A stretch of DNA of 26,069 bases from Gracilaria domingensis (Eukaryota > Rhodophyta > Florideophyceae > Gracilariales > Gracilariaceae): NCBI GenBank assembly GCA_022539475.1, contig VCMS01000470.1, forward strand, positions 1 to 26,069. Direction: 5' to 3'. Below, piece after piece: positions 17,415 through 26,069 of the stretch. A program made the position numbers and the translations under genes. Positions within the stretch are counted from its first letter, which is position 1. Each line of letters starts with the position of its first letter. Under the pieces are notes generated by a model. It saw only the letters and a program-made list of their open reading frames with translations. It was not told the DNA's origin and ran no database searches.

Positions 17415-18456
17415 ATGATGAGCGTCGGCGCGTGGTAAGTCCGGCATTAGGTAGAAACAAGCCGCCCGCCGTGGTTGGCGGCGCCGCCGCGAGAAAAACT
17501 CGTAGGCAGATATCTCATCTACGTGCGCTGCGCTTGCCGCGCCAACGCGCGCGCGCCGCCGCGCCGCCGCGCGCCGCGGAGCACGCGCGTCACGCCGCGG
17601 CGCGGAGGCGGAGCCGCCGCCCAATCGCGCCGCCGCGTCCGCCGAGCACGTGTAATCTGCCGCTATCTCTTGCGTCGCGTTGCGTGCTTCTGGTGCTCGC
17701 GCGCGGCGAACTTTTGCGTAAGTTGATCGCTTGTTGCGCCGCGTGGCGCGCGTGGCGCGCGTGGACACGTGCGCGCTGGCTGAGCGTGTCGTGCTGCGCC
17801 CGCTATGCGAACGTGTATATGCTTGACCCGCCGCCTTGCCGCCGCCTTCCTGGACTTGCGCCGCGGCTGACGTGCGCGTGACGACGGCGCTGCCCGCGCG
17901 GACAACAGTTTGCCGCGGTCAACACCCCCCCGGCGTGCCACCATCTGCGCGCGATGGACGTCTCGGTGGACGTCGACGTCAATAATTAGAGGTCGACGTC
18001 GACGTCAATAATCCGAGCTTCCCCGTCGCGATCCACCGCGGTTGTGCGACGCTCGCACTCCGCGCCTCGGGGGCGCGTGCGCGCGCGCGCCGTCTTCCGG
18101 ACGCCACGGAGGCTGCGCCCTCCCTCGCGTTTTGATCGTGGCGCGCGCGCACGCCTCTTCGAGCGCTCGCGGTCAGCGCTTCGCCGATATATCTCGCATG
18201 TGATGGTGCAAGGTTGTTTTTTCACTTTCTGTTTGCACACGTCCAATCGAACCGGCGTAGAGTGAAAGCTCTGCTGTGGTGTTCTAAAAAAGCACTCATG
18301 TTTGCGCTCCTCGTAGCCACCATGGGCCGTCAAAGACTCCTACATGTTTCACACATACCCTTTATATACACTTTTCGAGCGGAGCGGATCAACATGGACC
18401 TATGATACTCTGTACTGGCTTTTGTTCTTTGCACTTACACAAACGTCCTAGTGTAG
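17415..18456. other. Intergenic region between the SPRY gene and RPL4
   Basis: No gene is supported, although GC-rich open frames exist up to about 17.9 kb. The segment carries the GACGTC array at 17957-18012 and then changes to a more AT-rich composition from about 18.2 kb toward the RPL4 promoter. A TATA-like TTTATATAC lies near 18360. Confidence 0.5.
17957..18012. promoter_or_regulatory. Cluster of five GACGTC palindromes in two direct repeats
   Basis: GACGTC occurs at 17957, 17969, 17975, 17995 and 18001. The last four form two exact 18-bp direct repeats (GACGTCGACGTCAATAAT, 17969-17986 and 17995-18012) spaced 26 bp apart. GACGTC(A) is the core of CRE/bZIP-type sites. The array lies 640 bp upstream of RPL4 and 545 bp downstream of the SPRY stop, so it may be an upstream element of RPL4 or of an unseen RNA gene. 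Confidence 0.55.
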
Positions 18457-18463
18457 TATAAAA
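18457..18463 (+). promoter_or_regulatory. TATA box of RPL4
   Basis: TATAAAA at 18457-18463 lies 190 bp before the RPL4 start codon and is followed by an A-rich stretch and then a C-rich leader containing a seven-C run. A pyrimidine-rich 5' end is common in ribosomal-protein mRNAs. The position suits transcription starting near 18490-18520. Confidence 0.5.
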
Positions 18464-18652
18464 TGACATATTCTCAATTAAAATAAAAAAAAGTTTAACT
18501 GTAAGCACTCGCTCCCCCCCGTCGACGCCGACCGCGCCCATCGTCCCCCGCGATCTATCGCGCGCCGCCGCCGCTCTCCGATCGCACTTCCGCCCACACC
18601 GCCGTGTCCACCGCCCTCCCCCCCTTCCGCCTCGTTCTGCCGCGATCGAGCC

Positions 18653-19744
18653 ATGTCCACCACAGCCGCTGCCCGTCCGGTCGTCTCCGTGCTCAGCGCG
18701 GAGACCGGCCAGCCGTCCGGCTCCGTCTCCATGCCGGCCGTCTTCTCCGCCCCGATCCGCAACGACATTGTTCAGCTCGTGCACACCAACATGAGGAAGA
18801 ACAGCCGTCAGCCGTACGCCGTCAACAACATGTCCGGCATGCAGTCCTCCGCCGCCTCCTGGGGTACCGGACGCGCCGTCTCTCGAATCCCTCGTGTTCC
18901 AGGCGGCGGTACCCATCGCTCTGGCCAGGGTGCGTTCGGAAACATGTGCCGCGGTGGTCGCATGTTTGCGCCCACCAAGATTTGGAGAAAGTGGCATCGC
19001 AAGGTGCCGCTCAACCAAAAGCGTTATGCCACGGTTTCGGCGCTTGCAGCCTCTGCCTTGCCGGCGCTTGTCATGGCTAGGGGTCATGAGATTGATGATG
19101 TTCCGGAGGTTCCTCTTGTCATTGACAGCTCGGTTGAAACTTTTAAGAAGACCGCCAAGGCAGTTACCTTGCTCAAGTCGCTTGGTGCCTATGACGACGT
19201 GGAACGCGTTATGGAGACCAAGAACTTGCGCGCCGGAAAGGGTAAGATGCGTAATCGTCGTTACAAGCAGCGTCGTGGACCCCTCGTCGTCTACGACAAT
19301 GATGATGGCATTGTCAGGGCTTTCCGCAATCTTCCGGGCTTGGATCTGTGCAACGTCTCTCGTCTCAATCTGCTGCAGTTGGCTCCAGGTGGCCATGTTG
19401 GTCGTTTCATCATTTGGACTGAAGGTGCCGTCAAAAAGCTCGACGAGATCTACGGTACTGGTGAGAGTGGTAGTTCAACCAAGAACTATATGATTCCGAA
19501 GAATATCATCTCTAACTCTGATGTCGCCCGTATCATTAACTCGGACGAAATTCAGTCCGTTGTCAGACCTATTGCAGATAAGAAGATGCACATTCAGCGT
19601 AAGAAGAACCCGCTTCGCAACAAGGAGATGATGTACAAGCTCAATCCGTACGCTCGCATTCAAAAGAAGGACCAGAAGGCGGAGAAGACACCATACGACA
19701 AGTCTCTCGGCGACAAGTTCTACGAGAAGATGATGGCGGATTAA
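18653..19744 (+). CDS. RPL4: 60S ribosomal protein L4 (uL4)
   Basis: A complete, intronless 363-residue eukaryotic uL4, a core protein of the large ribosomal subunit whose long loop lines the peptide exit tunnel. The N terminus has [20 protein letters not shown]. The exit-tunnel loop follows with [40 protein letters not shown] and [14 protein letters not shown], all hallmark segments. The fold continues with [31 protein letters not shown] and [20 protein letters not shown], and ends in the lysine-rich eukaryotic extension ([17 protein letters not shown]). Length and motif order match the cytosolic protein, not the organellar form. The start at 18653 follows a C-rich leader; an overlapping frame from 18604 is a shadow. 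Codon usage is more balanced than in the GC island next door. Confidence 0.97.
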   Translation: MSTTAAARPVVSVLSAETGQPSGSVSMPAVFSAPIRNDIVQLVHTNMRKNSRQPYAVNNMSGMQSSAASWGTGRAVSRIPRVPGGGTHRSGQGAFGNMCRGGRMFAPTKIWRKWHRKVPLNQKRYATVSALAASALPALVMARGHEIDDVPEVPLVIDSSVETFKKTAKAVTLLKSLGAYDDVERVMETKNLRAGKGKMRNRRYKQRRGPLVVYDNDDGIVRAFRNLPGLDLCNVSRLNLLQLAPGGHVGRFIIWTEGAVKKLDEIYGTGESGSSTKNYMIPKNIISNSDVARIINSDEIQSVVRPIADKKMHIQRKKNPLRNKEMMYKLNPYARIQKKDQKAEKTPYDKSLGDKFYEKMMAD

Positions 19745-20388
19745 AGCCAGTTCCGATATGCGTTCCTGTAGAAAAAGGCTTCCTTTCTGATATGAATCGG
19801 TTCTCCGAGGTGTGATACTTGTGTTTGTCTTTTTCAGCCTTCTGGTGGGCTCTTTTTGTGCACTAAACTCTTCATAAACACTATTGGAGACTCCAAAACG
19901 ATTTTATCTTCTATGTGTGATCACAGTTCAGAAACACCCCTCCTTGCGCTCCTTAGCTTCTTTTCTCGTATTTCTTTTGCTGAGTCTGAGAGAGCGTGTT
20001 CTCACACTCTCGTTCATTATGGCAAACGCGCACGTTCATGATCTTTCGCGCGTAGAACTCCCATTACAAACAACAAGTCTATGGCCGTAGCCAGCAACTG
20101 CAAATCTGTAGCAATAGTACACTCACTGGGCTACTGATCATCACGTAGAGCATCTTTACTTGGCTTCACCACTAGCGCACAATGCGGAGTACATTGGAAG
20201 TTGAAATATGTTAACTTGGATGCATTGCTCGGGTCGGTGGCAGTGGCATGTTCACTCTTCAGTTCAGTTAGTTGCACGTACAATATAGTGTTAGCCAATG
20301 AGTTTGATTCTCATTGCTGCTCTAGACTCACGGAACCTCCGCCGATTCGCGTCCCTGACTTTCATACTTCAGAATTCGGATTCGTGCT
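19745..20388. other. Convergent intergenic region between RPL4 and DNA2
   Basis: No gene is supported. The segment begins with the RPL4 3' untranslated region, which contains a T-rich stretch around 19825-19860, and ends at the DNA2 stop. Short open frames here lack coding character. Both transcripts end within it. Confidence 0.5.
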
Positions 20389-23300
20389 TCACGGACTGAA
20401 ATTCAAGCACACTTGTGTCTCGCATTTCGGGATTGCGGACACAGTATGTACAAGGTTCCGACTTCGCAGCCAAGAAATCATCTTTTCCAAGAAGAAGCTG
20501 CCTTGAGCAAGGGTTGCCGCCGAACCCACAAGAATCAGTTTTTCTTTGGCTCTTGTTATGGCCACATTCAGTCGTCGCCAATCTTGGAGCAAAGGTCCGA
20601 TCGGTTTTTTTTTCCTACGGACAAGAGAGACCATAACGCATCTGTTGTCCCTCCCTTGATATTGATCTACGGTAAATACCTGACAAGAGCCAGTAGCGCT
20701 ATCATCCGAGCCCACAAGGTCTGACAGGCGGTCGCGTAGAAGATGCACTTGGGCTCGGAATGGAGAAAGAACCGTGATGTCATGTAGAGCCACACCTCCC
20801 TCTGCTAGACATCGGACTGACTCCACTACTACAGATGCCTCGATTTCATTATCTCTCCCGCCCCTATCTACCCCCTTCTCCGTGCCCTAGGGTTTTCAGA
20901 CGAATGCGTCGTTTCCGACGGCTGCATGGAGTCCATTTCTATCGTTTCAGTATCCAAGAATATCACCCTCTGCAAACAATTGCGAACTGCTCCCAGCCAG
21001 GGAAGCATAAACCGGACATTTCCCTCCGGGACATCAAGCGCCTGGAACTTAATAGCTTCCGTACCACAACGAAGGCTTCCACCGTATACAAGTTCATTAC
21101 TCAGGTCCATAATATCACCTGCCATACGGTATTGCATTGAAAGACTTACCATCGCTTCAGGATGTCTAACGCACAATCTCCTGAAGAGAGATTCATGCTC
21201 CACGATTCTTTGACTACTCTCAACATCGGATAGAGAGATATCTTTTTCAATCGACTTGCTCTTAGCACCTAAACTTCGACGAGCAGCACCTCTTGTTTCT
21301 TTCGCGCTCCGTAACAGAGGTGGCAACTGATAGTGATCACCAACGAGAATGAAAGCACCACAAGCAAACTGTAGCGGACCAATACAAATAGGCTGCAATA
21401 TCTGCGAAGCTTCATCCACGACAACCAAATCAAACTCTGTTCGTCTGGCCAACACGGCATGATTGATCCCCAAACACGTAGTTGCGAGCACTCTGGGTGC
21501 ATCTAGATCTTTCTCCAGCTGGGTAGTCCCAATTCCAGGTCTACATATGTTCGAGATGTGATTGTTATGCACTCGAGGATCAATAACATTCAAATTCCGA
21601 CCGAGTCTTATAAAATCTTTAAAACCATGCTCTAGGAGCTTCAAGAGCAAATTGTCAACCGCAGTGTTTGTATGGGAGCAGAGTAGGATTGTTTTTCCTC
21701 GAGACGCAAACTCCAGAACTATTGTGGCAAGTGTCGTCGTCTTTCCCGTACCTGGCATCCCGAGAATCAGAAGGTAATCTTTAGCCTTCATTGACATTTC
21801 AACAGCCACTTTTTGATCTTCGTTCAGAGTCTTGGTAAGATCAGCGAAGTCACTATTTTTATCTATTCCTCGATCTACTTCTTCCACTGAGCAAAACCTG
21901 GGTTCCTTTCCGTCTACAATGAGTTCTCGCAATCTAGTCGCGATAGCATCATCCTTGTTGCAAAATAGATTTTCAACTGTTCTCTTGGACGTGCTGTGTG
22001 AGGAATAGATCTCCTCAGTGTCAATTCTCCATGATACTTCCGATGAAACCAATCCTTGGTGTGACACCCAAGCATTCAGGCTGCGACCTACAACAACAGA
22101 GACAGAGTTTGGGCTTAAGTGAGTTATGAATCCATTAGTTAGTCCACACTGCCATGTATGGGTTGAAAGTTGCGGACGAGAAAATCCCGACTTGTCCGTA
22201 ATTACACGTTCAGCAGATATAACGACAAAGTCCCCTTTCCCCAGTCCTGCTTTGGTTAGATCGGGTTGAATATCCGCTGCGGGATGTCGAGTAAAGACAG
22301 CGCATATTCGCGTACCGGGTGTCACAAGTTCGTGTGGAGATGTGAAGGAGGAGGACTCCGCCCGCTGCAATAAGAGGTTCGAAAGACATCTTCCTTCTTC
22401 TTCTCGCTTGTGACTTTCCAACGCCCATATTTCTTTCGAGAAACGACCTGCTTGCTTTTCCTCTTCAGCTAATAGAGATCTCCAAAACTTGTAGTATTCT
22501 TCATGAGCGCGCGATAAGTGCGACGTTCTCTCGTGGAAAAAATCGATCCCAGGACCTCCACTGAGCTCCTGAATCGGGGAACGCTCGATGAGCTTGTACT
22601 GTGTCATACAGCTTCCGTTAACATAACACTTAGAGCAGAAGTCTGGACGACCTTTCAAAAGTGGAGGAAGGTCATATACCGATGCCTCGCGCCTCACGAA
22701 AGAAGCTAATCTGTTCCTTTGCATCATGAGACCAACAATTTCTGCCCGAACGGAAATGATCACTCGATTCTTCTGCCCCCTTCCATTGTCTTGAATGTCA
22801 TGCTCGACTCTAATGGTTCGGGATTCTTGTCAGTGTTTGTTCCTGTGGTAGCCTCCATTTCTAACACAGATTTCAATGCTTCTCGGTATTGCATGTAGGT
22901 TAGCAACCCATGCTTGACAAAACGGCTGTTCCTATCCGACATTAGTAATGTATACAACTCTGTTTGTGCACTGTGAGACAGAGCTGAATAGCCCAAAGAG
23001 TTGCCAGTCTTCAATTCAAACACACCAACACCGGTATCAACACCGTCGACTCGGAACAAAACAGATGCATCGATCTTACCCTTTAACCCAAGGACTGGTG
23101 ACCATATGAGTTCTTCAATGTCGTGGACCTCTTTGACAGTAACTCGGTGAGAAGACTTGCCGTCATGGATTAAGCCTCCTAATGTTTTCGTGTAGTTACC
23201 AGACCCCATGAACACCTTGTACCATTCGATTATGTTAGGAATGACCTTGTGAAGCACGAGACGGGCATTTTGATCTAGCACTTTTGCCGCATAAAGGGAT

Positions 23301-23881
23301 TCATAGTTGCGGTATAACACCTCTTCAACAGCCTCAAAGAACGACTCTGTATCAACTCCACCGGTCTGAGAAACACATTCCACCGACGAATAATCCCGCG
23401 TATTCGAATCACTGGCGAGAATAACTTGAAACATATCATGAATGAGAGTTCCGAATACCGCTGCTTCACTAGCCAAAGCGGAGTCCTTCGGCATTCCCGA
23501 AGGAGTACGATGTGATATAACAGCTTTGCGCAGGCAAGCGAAGGAATCCGCGACCGCTGTGGCCGAGACAAGGGTGTCTGGATGGTGCACGAAGAAATTA
23601 AGTTCACTGGTAACGAGAATTGGATTTCCGTTCTCATATAGTTCTCTATCCCAGGCTTGAAATGTATCGTCCGCGCAAGTCAAGATAATCCGTACAATAT
23701 CACCTGGTTTCACATCGCTGCTCATCCAGTCTTCACATAGTGCAATGGTCAGTTGTCGACCGCAGGCAAGATCAACGACTCTTAAAACCTTTGCGTCGGG
23801 ATTGGATGTCACCTCCAAGACCAATAGACGGCCTGAACTGGCTTCAGTTGGTCCGACTCGAGGTTCTGAAGTGATCATCAT
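20389..23881 (-). CDS. DNA2: DNA2 helicase/nuclease (two frameshifts)
   Basis: Dna2 trims long flaps during Okazaki-fragment maturation and resects double-strand breaks. In order: an OB-like N terminus (RVVDLACGRQLTIAL, KPGDIVRII); the RecB-type nuclease with CLRKAV, FGTLIHDMFQ, LKGKIDASV, VFELKTGN and QTELYTLL; the rest of the iron-sulphur cluster as CSKCYVNGSC (C-X2-C-X5-C); then a superfamily 1 helicase with Walker A GMPGTGKT (about 21741-21762), CSHTNTAVDNLL, VVDEASQILQP, GDHYQLPPL, SMQYRMAGDIM, VFTVDQYQGRD and LNVAITRAKEKLILVG. All key residues are visible. Total length is about 1150 residues, near the family norm. The first ATG is at 23881; the open frame extends only five codons above it. 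The frame steps -1 near 22777-22783, in a run of five G on the coding strand, and again near 20868-20885, in a G-rich stretch. Confidence 0.93.
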
Positions 23882-25551
23882 TCCAGAACTTGTCAAGCGA
23901 TGTGGTTTCTACGGATTCTTACCAGTTCGCCATCACCAAAACTTTAGAACCAAGAACCGAGGTGTACCCACTTCGAAGATATTTCTTTTGGTGGTGTCGA
24001 ATGGCATAAGAAATAGGAGAACAGAGCTTTCTGATAATAGGTGTTCGAAAATGATGTGTGTGTCCCAGTCCAGCCAGGTCCTACTTGTTTCTCATTCTGA
24101 ACTGAGGAAATGCTGGAGCAGTAGTAAGCGTAAAGCATAGTTATCGATCCACTCGTGGTTGATGTAGGTAGCTGTACGAACGAGATGATTTCGAACAACA
24201 CAATACGCGGGAACATTCAAAATTGGCCCTGCGCGCGACATTCGACACGGTGGGCGCATTTGGCAATCTTGAAAAAAGCTTCTCTTCGACAGTGCACCAA
24301 GTGGCTAACGAAGTACGAAGGTTGTTGCTCTAGATAGTATCTAGTAGATACCCGTTATAGGTTCATGTTCAGAACGCATTGACTCGATAATGATACAACA
24401 TTAGCTAGGAGGGCTAGCCCTCTCACCTTTTTTTCTCTTTTAATGAGCGAACTGATATGCACAGAACAGAGAATCTCTCTCTTATCACCAGCTGGATCTG
24501 CATTCTGTCGAGAGAACGAGGATAATGCCTAGCCAACTCAGAAAGCTCCGTACCTGTAGATAAATGGCATCTTATGCAGAAAGTACCATTCGGTAGAGCC
24601 ACTCATGAGCTTTGGTCAATCTGGCTGTCACTTTGGAATAGCACGTGTGAAGATACGCCAGAGAAGGAAAGATCGAGCTACTAAATGCCTGAGGGACTGG
24701 GGCTTTGATTTCACATGAACGTGGCCATGAACTCATCGCAGAAGCAGGTCGACGAGCTGCGTTTGGGACCGACACTGGACGCGACAAACGGTTATCATTT
24801 GTATGACGAGCATCGTATCTAGATCACGAATGCTGTGTTTTTCTCAACACCGCCCATGAGTTTCTGGCAGAGACAAAAATGAGCGATGACATCCATGCCC
24901 ATGCCATTCTTACGTCAATGCTTCGATCGACATCATCCAGCTCATTGCGGAGCCAAACTTCGGCCACCATCATTGATCTGCGACGGTCATCTCGAAAGTT
25001 TTCTCTGGTGAGGACCCGTCATGGGTTTCTATTCAAAACAAATTTTTGACCATACCTTCACGTTTCTCGTTTTCGTGGTAAATGTCTCCCAGACGCAGAT
25101 GATCTCGCACAGTGCGAAAAGGTCAAGTGCGAGTCACACCTGGACCTTTTGGGACGCAATCAAAACGAGTCAGCGATAAGTGCGACCGATGCGACACAGG
25201 ACTGTGGCTTCTTTTGCAGCAGTACATGTTGATCGCCATCTTCACGTCCGAAGATCTCGATCCCAGTACGTTCTATCGTCTCTGTCATTCAAAGAAGCAC
25301 AGACAGCGGGACGTACTTTGTAACGTCAACCTTTCTCTTTTGTGACAAAAAGCCTATTATCGTGCCTCTATTTTCCATTTGAAGGATTTCTTGAAAGTTG
25401 TAACTTGTAACAGTACGCTCAAAGGAAGCAACCACAGGAGTGGCAAAGGTGAGTGCAACCATAAGAAGCTTGTTTAAATTGAGCTCAACGAAAGCTTCCT
25501 GCAAAAAGCGTCTTGAATCAATCTTTCATCACCTACTGTGCTTATCTCGGA
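23882..25551. other. Divergent intergenic region between DNA2 and the reductase gene
   Basis: I see no supported gene in these 1.67 kb. Several short open frames (for example + 25112-25345 and - 23944-24216) have no recognisable motif and no continuation in neighbouring frames. The region should hold the promoters of DNA2 (-) and the reductase gene (+). Confidence 0.4.
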
Positions 25552-26069
25552 ATGAAGTCTGGCAAGCCAATCGTCGTCACTGGCGCTACCTCGTTTATCG
25601 TTCACACGTAGTAGCCCTGCTCTTGGCCAGAGATTATGTGGTTCGGGGTACAACTCGAAACTTGTTATCCCCGAGAGTGAAAGCACTAACGTCACTCCCA
25701 AACAGCCACAAATTGACAATCGTAGAAGCTGATATGTTGGAACCGGAAACATTTCCTTCATTTCTTAACAATGCCCAAGCTTTGATCCACATTGCAACTC
25801 CCGTCATAATCGGTCCTGATGGAGTTCAACCGTTCAAAACAGTCGAAGAAGGGGTGGAAAGGCAAGTAAAGCCAGCCGTCGATGGAACGCGTGCACTCTT
25901 TCATGCTGCAGCAGAAGCCGGCGTGAAAAGAATTGTGCTTACTTCTTCCGCAATTGCAATGAGCGTGCTCCCAGTTCAACCTCCCGTTTTGGACGAAACC
26001 TATTGGAGTGATGAAGACTTAGTTCGAAAGAAACTGATGGATGTTCCGGATGGTATGTACACTTTATCG
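25552..26069 (+). CDS. Extended short-chain (NAD-dependent epimerase/reductase) protein, right-truncated, one frameshift
   Basis: The ATG at 25552 begins KPIVVTGATSFI, the glycine-rich NAD(P)-binding turn of an extended SDR. The first frame stops 50 bases on (TAG TAG near 25608), but the -1 frame carries on at once with HVVALLLARDYVVRGTTRN. One extra G near 25602 would give the usual TGATSFIGSHVV. From there the frame is open to the right edge: EADMLEPETF, ALIHIATPVI, GTRALFHAAAEAGVKRIVLT and the catalytic Ser in TSSAIAM, then WSDEDLVRKKLMDVPDGMYTLS. This is the order of dihydroflavonol-4-reductase/cinnamoyl-CoA-reductase-like enzymes, in which the last Tyr would be the catalytic Tyr of YxxxK, with the Lys just beyond the window. 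The substrate cannot be told. The gene is easy to miss because its main frame has no early ATG. Confidence 0.82.

Larger units (their letters stand above)
14430..17940. other. Extreme GC-rich island
   Basis: From about 14.4 to 17.9 kb the sequence is dominated by GCGC and CGCG words, clearly richer in G and C than the roughly 50 percent seen to either side. It covers the M41-like and SPRY genes, their shared promoter and the 3' flank of the SPRY gene. In coding regions the third codon position is nearly always G or C. The borders are gradual on the left and fairly sharp on the right, where an ordinary composition returns near 18.2 kb. Confidence 0.8.

Noticed and set aside
16299..17768. 489-residue - strand and 462-residue + strand open frames over the SPRY gene
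   Set aside because: Stops are rare in such GC-rich DNA; only the 16305 frame gives a recognisable domain with a plausible start.
18389..19396. 335-residue - strand open frame opposite RPL4
   Set aside because: A shadow of the RPL4 coding sequence with no motif; the + strand encodes an unmistakable uL4.
23882..23930. A short first exon and 57-nt intron upstream of DNA2
   Set aside because: A GTAAGA-like donor and a TTCAG acceptor are present, but splicing them would create an in-frame stop.
24572..25504. Small open frames between DNA2 and the reductase gene
   Set aside because: No motif, no continuation across frames and no start context; unlike real genes here they do not link by the -1 pattern.
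1..26069. tRNA genes, rRNA, CRISPR arrays or bacterial operon signals
   Set aside because: No cloverleaf with a GGTTCRA arm, no spaced repeat array and no ribosome-binding-site pattern was found; the content is eukaryotic.

Overview
The window is nuclear DNA of an intron-poor eukaryote, most likely a photosynthetic protist or alga; a red alga is my best guess. Host genes (RPL4, DNA2, an SPRY protein, an FtsH/M41-like membrane protein, an NAD-dependent reductase) read as single exons. There are eukaryotic-type promoters, no operons, and two retroelements. The species is inferred, not shown. Layout: (1) 1-1687, a broken + strand gene of unknown function, facing (2) a Ty3/gypsy chromovirus on the - strand: chromodomain 2053-2370, integrase, RNase H, reverse transcriptase, protease, then gag up to 9507, followed by a hairpin-rich leader to about 10340. 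(3) 10578-11893 (-), a second, unrelated and decayed retroelement with a gag-like ORF joined to an RT ORF by a TAATG overlap. (4) Host genes: basic nuclear-type protein 12559-13355 (+); membrane methyltransferase-like protein 13411-14726 (-); M41-like membrane protein 14872-15731 (-); SPRY protein 16305-17414 (+); RPL4 18653-19744 (+); DNA2 20389-23881 (-); the start of an extended short-chain reductase at 25552, running off the right edge (+). About 14.4-17.9 kb is an extremely GC-rich island. One property dominates: nearly every long gene is split between frames, and every join I could judge needs the same correction (reading continues in the -1 frame, as if one base were missing), often in a homopolymer. 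This holds for retroelement and host genes on both strands, so most breaks look like uncorrected single-base deletions in a long-read assembly rather than gene death. The gag/pol junction is ambiguous because it also carries a good candidate frameshift signal. The most unusual structure is in the chromovirus. Its leader contains diverged copies of a repeat in which short hairpins keep pairing through compensatory changes, and a related ACTC...GAGT mini-hairpin recurs through the element, including the antisense gene at the left edge. That suggests a strongly structured RNA and that the antisense gene may belong to the element. I found no LTR pair inside the window.
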